A DNA stretch of 17,323 bases from Methylococcaceae bacterium (lineage in GTDB: Bacteria > Pseudomonadota > Gammaproteobacteria > Methylococcales > Methylomonadaceae), in assembly GCA_947506075.1 (NCBI GenBank), contig CANNNN010000012.1:1-17323 (forward strand), read 5' to 3'. Shown here piece by piece: positions 13,228 through 17,323 of the stretch. Numbering within the stretch: position 1 is the first letter of the stretch; each line of letters begins with the position of its first letter. Below the pieces are notes generated by a model that was given only the letters and a program-made list of their open reading frames with translations, made no database searches and was not told where the DNA came from. A program made the translations under genes and the position numbers.

Positions 13228-15246
13228 ATGTGCGGAATTAGCGGGGTACTTTCCCCAAGCGGCACCGCTGCCAGTAATCTGGTCGCAATGAACACGCTTA
13301 TCCGCCATCGTGGCCCTGACGATGAGGGTTATGTTCTGTTCGGCAAAGGCGGAGCCAGTTGTTTTGCCGGAAGGGATACGGCTCAGGGCGTGATGAATGC
13401 ACTTATTCCCTGGGCTCCAAGCCAGCATATCTCCAATGAAATTACCGATAAGGCAAATCTTGCTTTTGGTCATCGGCGTTTAGCTATCGTGGATCTTTCT
13501 CCATTCGGACACCAGCCGATGTGTTATGCCGATGGTCGTTACTGGATAACCTACAACGGTGAGATTTATAACCACCTTGAACTTCGTACTGAGCTTGAAG
13601 CAGCGGGTTATGATTTTATCTCGCATTCCGACACTGAAGTTGTTTTGGCTGCTTATGATTTTTGGGGTGAGGCGTGCCTTTCTCGATTCAATGGGATGTG
13701 GGCATTTGCTCTTTACGACACCAAAGAACGCAGTCTTTTCTTTGCGCGGGATCGGTTTGGCGTTAAGCCTTTGTATTACTGGGTTGCGCCTGACGGAGCT
13801 TTATGCTTTGGTTCAGAGATTAAGCAATTTACGGTTTATCCGGGTTGGAAAGCGCGTGTAAATGGTCAGCGCGCTTATGATTTTTTGGTTTGGGGTTTAA
13901 CAGACCATACCGATGAAACATTGTTTGAAGGTGTCTATCAACTGCGTCCGGGCTGCAGTGCAACGCTTGATGTGCGTGTTTGGCAAGGTCAAATGGCTAA
14001 AGGGCGCTTATCAGTGAAGCAATGGTATACCTTAACGGCACAGACTTTTACGGGTGATTTTGACGAGGCAGCCGAGCAATTTAAGGATAAATTTACTGAG
14101 GCGGTCAAGCTTCGCTTACGCGCGGATGTAACTGTGGGTTCTTGTTTGTCGGGAGGTCTTGATTCGTCATCTATTGTTTGTGTGGCAAATCAACTGCTGC
14201 GTGAACAGGATGCACATTTATTACAAAGTACTTTTTCTGCTTGTGCAGAGGTTGAACGCTTTGATGAGCGATACTGGATAGATGAAGTGGTGCGTAATAC
14301 CGGTGTCTATGCCCATTATGTGTATCCTTCGTTAGAAAAGTTGTTTACTGAGTCGAAGTTGATTACGTGGCATCAAGACGAGCCTTATGCCTCAACCAGT
14401 ATCTATGCGCAGTGGAATGTGTTTCGTCTAGCCGCTGATAATGATGTAAAGGTCATGTTGGATGGACAAGGAGCCGATGAGCAGTTGGCAGGTTACCATG
14501 CTTTTTTCGCCCCGCGTTTTGCACATTTGTTACGCACGGGTAAATGGCTGACTCTTTGGCAAGACATGCAAAGTACTAAAAGACAGCATGGATATTCCTT
14601 AGGTCGACTTATAGAATCTGTTATTAGTCTCTTGTTACCTAAAGGTATTAAAGATATTTTGAGACGGGCAACGGGTCGTGCCCATTCCTTTCCGGAATGG
14701 CTTGATATGTTGATCTTGGGTGTTGCGGCAAATGATCCCTTTGCCCAATTTGGTGGGGCTAGAAATACTATTCAGTCACTTTCCCTGGCTCAGCTTACCG
14801 TTACTAATTTGCAAATGTTGCTGCACTGGGAAGATCGTAATTCCATGGCACATTCGATTGAATCTCGAGTGCCTTTTTTGGATTATCGTTTGGTAGAGTT
14901 TGTGCTGGGTTTGCCGGATGAATACAAATTGTCGCATGGTATAACCAAGCGAGTTCAGCGTGCAGGCATGAGCGGTATCCTTCCAGATATGATCCGTGAT
15001 CGCAAGGATAAGCTAGGCTTTGTTACGCCTGAAGAGGTGTGGGTTAAACAGCAAGCTCCGGACTTATTCCGTGCCAGGCTTGATAGTGCAATCAAGAGCA
15101 GTCATGGCATTCTTAAGCCTGAAGCTAGTAAGGTGCTGGAAGCCATGATTTCAGGTCAACAGGCTTTTAATTTTGGGGTGTGGCGCATGATTAGTTTCGG
15201 CGAATGGCTGGAGCGGTTTTCGGTTGAGGGTAAGGGTGAGGTGTGA
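13228..15246 (+). CDS. asnB: AsnB-type glutamine amidotransferase (asparagine synthetase family), second copy
   Basis: A 672-residue class II amidotransferase with Cys2 (MCGISGV), HRGPDDEG (27-34), YNGEIYNHLELR (109-120) and HSDTEVVLAAY (133-143) in the glutaminase half. The synthetase half has SGGLDS (308-313), GQGADEQLAGYH (413-424), NSMAHSIESRVPFLDYRL and RDRKDKLGFVTP. All key motifs are present. Between HRGPD and FGHRRLAI is an insert of about 40 residues (about 35-78) that the first copy lacks, and the active-site surroundings differ, so the two are old paralogues and not a recent duplication. AGGTG (13216-13220) is 7 nt from the start, and only 2 bases separate it from the upstream glycosyltransferase gene. 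It probably amidates a second carboxyl sugar, or the same sugar at another stage (inference). Asparagine synthesis cannot be excluded from sequence alone. Confidence 0.92.
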   Translation: MCGISGVLSPSGTAASNLVAMNTLIRHRGPDDEGYVLFGKGGASCFAGRDTAQGVMNALIPWAPSQHISNEITDKANLAFGHRRLAIVDLSPFGHQPMCYADGRYWITYNGEIYNHLELRTELEAAGYDFISHSDTEVVLAAYDFWGEACLSRFNGMWAFALYDTKERSLFFARDRFGVKPLYYWVAPDGALCFGSEIKQFTVYPGWKARVNGQRAYDFLVWGLTDHTDETLFEGVYQLRPGCSATLDVRVWQGQMAKGRLSVKQWYTLTAQTFTGDFDEAAEQFKDKFTEAVKLRLRADVTVGSCLSGGLDSSSIVCVANQLLREQDAHLLQSTFSACAEVERFDERYWIDEVVRNTGVYAHYVYPSLEKLFTESKLITWHQDEPYASTSIYAQWNVFRLAADNDVKVMLDGQGADEQLAGYHAFFAPRFAHLLRTGKWLTLWQDMQSTKRQHGYSLGRLIESVISLLLPKGIKDILRRATGRAHSFPEWLDMLILGVAANDPFAQFGGARNTIQSLSLAQLTVTNLQMLLHWEDRNSMAHSIESRVPFLDYRLVEFVLGLPDEYKLSHGITKRVQRAGMSGILPDMIRDRKDKLGFVTPEEVWVKQQAPDLFRARLDSAIKSSHGILKPEASKVLEAMISGQQAFNFGVWRMISFGEWLERFSVEGKGEV

Positions 15247-16490
15247 CGGAATTGCCAATAATGAAGGTTCTGATTGTCTCATACTACTACTCAATGACTG
15301 ATAGCACGGGATCGCTTAGAGCTCGGGCAATGGCAAAATATTTGCCTCAGAATGGAATCGAAGTGGCTGTGCTGACCTATTGCGCACAGGCTGACGTGAT
15401 ATCTTTTGGTGATAATATGATTGGTGTCCGGGATATTACCCGTGGGACAGTTCCCCTACCGGTTTTTTATGCTTGGCGTGTTTGGCAAAGAGCACTGCGT
15501 TGGCTTGGTGTTTATCAAGGATTCTGTGGATATTGGCGTAATGCTGCACTAAAAAACGCCGATGAAATTATTAACCATGTTAAACCCGATGCAATCCTTG
15601 CTAGTTATCCCTCGGTTGAGGCTCTGGAAATTGGAGTAGTACTTTCTGAAAAATATGGCTTGCCCTTGATTAGTGATTTTCGTGATGGGTTATTGTTTGA
15701 GCCATTAGAGGTTGCTGGACTGCAACATAAAGCTGTCCGTCTTCATTATCAGGCACTGGAAGCGAAGGTGGTTGCCGTGTCAAAATTGATACTGACTGTT
15801 TCCGAGCCAATCTCTTCTTATTTCCGTGATCGTTACGCCCATCCCAATGTTATGACGTTACACAATGGTTTCGATCTTAATGACAGTGTGCTCGATACCC
15901 GTTTTGCTTGGGAATCTGATGTTATGAATTTTGTTCATACCGGACGTTTAGCAATTTCTCGTAAAGAAACGGTAGGAAAAGGACGCGGGGTTGATGCATT
16001 GAGCATGGCTTTGCAGCTTTTGTTGGAGCGGTCTCCGGAAATGAGGTTAAAATTTAAAGTACATTTTGTAGGGCAGCTTTCGCGAGTCGAACGAGATTGT
16101 CTTTCACCTTTCGTTAAGCGCGGAATTGTAAAGTTATGGGGACAGCAAGTACGCTCAAAAGCACTTGGTTTTCAATCTAAGGCAGATATTTTATTACTGA
16201 TCACCGCCCCAGATAAGGCGAGTATTGCTACGGGGAAGTTGTTTGAATACCTGGCAGCAAAAAAGCCCATTTTAGCACTAACAAGAGGGACAGAAGCGGA
16301 ACGTATTGTTAGAGTAACTGGCGCAGGTGTGGTAGTGTCACCCGATGAACCTGAAGTGATTGCCGATATGCTTGAAAACATTATTAGCCATAAGGGTGAG
16401 GTATTTTCTTTACGGAATGAGGAAATGATTGCTGATTTTTCAAGAGACAGACAGATGGCAGTGCTGGCTAAGATGTTGAAAGTCGTTTAA
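15243..16490 (+). CDS. Glycosyltransferase family 4 (WbuB-like)
   Basis: A 415-residue GT-B enzyme. The N-terminal domain begins MKVLIVSYYYSMTDSTGSLRA, with the early loop that faces the acceptor, and continues with PDAILASYPSVEALEIG and LPLISDFRDGLLFEP. The C-terminal donor domain has FVHTGRL, VHFVGQLS and ATGKLFEYLAAKKPILAL, followed by a Glu in GTEAERIV. This pattern fits WbuB-type sugar transferases of O-antigen clusters. GTG 15243 overlaps the asnB-2 stop as GTGA, with AAGGG (15232-15236) 6 nt upstream. ATG 15261 is an alternative that removes six residues. This is the last intact gene of the cluster, and a terminator-like palindrome follows about 30 bp later. It likely adds one sugar at the cytoplasmic membrane face; the sugar cannot be stated. 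Confidence 0.9.
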   Translation: MTELPIMKVLIVSYYYSMTDSTGSLRARAMAKYLPQNGIEVAVLTYCAQADVISFGDNMIGVRDITRGTVPLPVFYAWRVWQRALRWLGVYQGFCGYWRNAALKNADEIINHVKPDAILASYPSVEALEIGVVLSEKYGLPLISDFRDGLLFEPLEVAGLQHKAVRLHYQALEAKVVAVSKLILTVSEPISSYFRDRYAHPNVMTLHNGFDLNDSVLDTRFAWESDVMNFVHTGRLAISRKETVGKGRGVDALSMALQLLLERSPEMRLKFKVHFVGQLSRVERDCLSPFVKRGIVKLWGQQVRSKALGFQSKADILLLITAPDKASIATGKLFEYLAAKKPILALTRGTEAERIVRVTGAGVVVSPDEPEVIADMLENIISHKGEVFSLRNEEMIADFSRDRQMAVLAKMLKVV

Positions 16491-16520
16491 TTGGGGTGGG
16501 AATTAATCCAGTGCGGTTAG

Positions 16521-16545
16521 ATTATCCGCGGATAATGGTATTTTT
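16521..16545 (+). terminator. Possible rho-independent terminator after the cluster
   Basis: ATTATCCGCGGATAAT (16521-16536) is a perfect 16-bp palindrome, followed by GGTA and a run of five T (16541-16545), 30 bp after the last glycosyltransferase stop. As RNA it could form a stem of six pairs with a CGCG loop. The stem is short and mostly A/T, so it would be weak; an operator-like palindrome is the alternative reading. Confidence 0.45.
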
Positions 16546-16633
16546 GTTTAGGAGTTTGACAGCGATAAAAGAAAACATGACTGCAACAATCGAGTTTTTT
16601 ACCTAAATCATAGCTTATCAGGTATATAAATAA

Positions 16634-16650
16634 TTCAGAAGAGTTCTGAA
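16634..16650. repeat. Perfect 7-bp inverted repeat with 3-nt spacer
   Basis: TTCAGAA, then GAG, then TTCTGAA. It could be an RNA hairpin or a dyad for a regulator. No T-run or -35/-10 pair adjoins it, so its role is open. Confidence 0.4.
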
Positions 16651-16804
16651 GATCACGTTTGAAAGTTACCCCGTAAATTTCAGGCATAAAAAAAGAGATT
16701 CAAATATTTCGTAAGCTCTCGAATTTGTTAGTGCCTCGCAAATAATAGGGGACAGACGTTCGCACGGAAATTTTCAGTGTAGTTGCCGCCTCGAAGGTTA
16801 AATC

Positions 16805-17211
16805 TTAAGCTGCTTTTTTGTTATGGATAGCTTCAGGATTATCAGGATTAAGGTGTACGGTTTGGATTATTTGCCAATTCCGAGTGTTCCCGCTCCATCG
16901 TTGTGGGTTACGATCACGAGCTGTTTCATAGAGAGCTTTACGCTTAGTCAGCAGGTTTTCGCCCAAGCTTTCATGTCGTTGTGCTGGCGTGACAAATCTA
17001 ATGGCGCTATGACGGCGCTCGTTATTGTACCACTCCGCTAAGTTTACTACTCAGCCCCGAGCATCCGTTACTTTGGCAAATGCCTTTAGCGGATAGCTTG
17101 GTCGATATTTTAAGGTCTAAAGAGCGACTCCGAGTAAGGATTGTCGTTACTAACCGATGGCCGACTCAGTGAGGGCATCACGCCGAGTTGTTGCAAGGTT
17201 CTGGATATGTC
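16805..17211 (-). pseudogene. Decayed IS3-family transposase (OrfB) C-terminal fragment
   Basis: Reading the minus strand from 17211 down to the stop at 16805-16807 gives an IS3-family integrase/transposase end: LGVMPSLSRPSVSNDNPYSE, then LKYRPSYPLKAFAKV, NLAEWYNNERRHSAIRFVTP, RKALYETARDRNPQRWSGNT and RNWQIIQTVHLNP. The glutamate in NDNPYSE is the last acidic residue of the DDE triad; the two earlier aspartates are missing, so most of the gene is gone. Two further lesions are seen: a one-base loss near 17114-17115 (between FR and LKY) and an in-frame TGA at 17051-17053 where relatives have Trp. It cannot make an active enzyme. It marks the right boundary of the polysaccharide cluster as a site of past insertion and rearrangement. 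Confidence 0.85.
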
Positions 17212-17214
17212 CCT

Positions 17215-17323
17215 GGGAATGGTATTGGAATGACCCTAGAAAAGAACTAATTAATAACTTAAATGGAAATATAGACATAAATAGCCACGTTGGAAAGGGG
17301 ACTATAGTAAGCGTAAAATTAAA
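17215..17323 (+). pseudogene. Histidine kinase ATP-binding (HATPase) C-terminal fragment, frameshifted
   Basis: Plus-strand translation gives GNGIGMTLEK, then after a one-base shift near 17242-17244, ELINNLNGNIDINSHVGKGT and IVSVKLK to the window end. This matches the G2 box and final strands of histidine kinase GHKL ATPase domains (G-x-G-x-G, then a lysine helix, G-x-I and S-x-x-G-x-G-T). The frame breaks, and upstream of 17215 the sequence is IS remnant, so only the kinase tail survives here. Its AT-rich composition differs from the cluster. Whether more of the gene continues to the right cannot be seen. The assignment rests on one motif block in a short piece. Confidence 0.6.

Larger units (their letters stand above)
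16491..16804. other. Non-coding stretch between the cluster and the IS remnant
   Basis: No open frame here shows recognisable protein similarity. It contains the two inverted repeats listed separately. GGGGACAGACG at 16748-16758 resembles sequence often found at the edges of mobile elements, but I could not define an end. The segment AATTTTCAGTGTAGTTGCCGCC, read in reverse just beyond the transposase stop, looks like the usual tail of an IS3-type element. The IS end therefore probably lies between 16740 and 16800. Confidence 0.4.

Noticed and set aside
16823..17041. 72-residue plus-strand open frame in the right flank
   Set aside because: It lies opposite the IS3 transposase relic, whose minus-strand translation shows clear family motifs; the plus-strand product has none.

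Overview
The window is part of a surface-polysaccharide (O-antigen or capsule type) locus of a Gram-negative bacterium, probably a gamma- or betaproteobacterium of moderate GC. That placement is inferred from the Wzm/Wzt-type exporter, the AsnB-type sugar amidotransferases, Shine-Dalgarno use and tight gene packing. No rRNA or other taxonomic marker is present, so it stays tentative. All ten complete genes, and the partial one at the left edge, read on the plus strand.

Layout. (1) Positions 1-1698: the 3' part of a large gene that enters from outside. Its visible N-terminal part is 17 exact tandem copies of a Glu-Leu/Val-Lys-Ser/Ala tetrapeptide, followed in the same frame by a GT-B glycosyltransferase. 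(2) 1718-4860: an ABC exporter made of two different Wzt-like ATPases and one Wzm-like permease, with abutting or overlapping gene ends. (3) 4900-5823: a SAM-dependent methyltransferase. (4) 5826-16490: glycosyltransferases and two AsnB-type glutamine amidotransferases. A 923-residue double glycosyltransferase is followed by AsnB-1. The same two glycosyltransferase modules then occur as two separate adjacent genes, followed by AsnB-2 and a last GT4 enzyme. (5) 16491-17323: no intact gene. It holds a terminator-like palindrome, a decayed IS3-family transposase end on the minus strand, and at the right edge a frameshifted scrap of a histidine kinase ATP-binding domain.

How the genes could work together (inference): the glycosyltransferases build a polysaccharide on a lipid carrier at the inner face of the membrane. 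The two AsnB enzymes would amidate carboxyl sugars such as uronic acids, as WbpS does in Pseudomonas aeruginosa O6. The methyltransferase may methylate a sugar or cap the chain. The two-ATPase ABC transporter, whose ATPases carry C-terminal domains like the glycan-recognition domain of Wzt, would export the product. No sugar-nucleotide synthesis gene or chain-initiating transferase is visible, so the locus must extend to the left or rely on genes elsewhere.

The most notable points are the in-frame 12-bp repeat tract joined to a glycosyltransferase, the duplicated [GT module A + GT module B + AsnB] block in fused and split forms, and the paired, non-identical ATPases.
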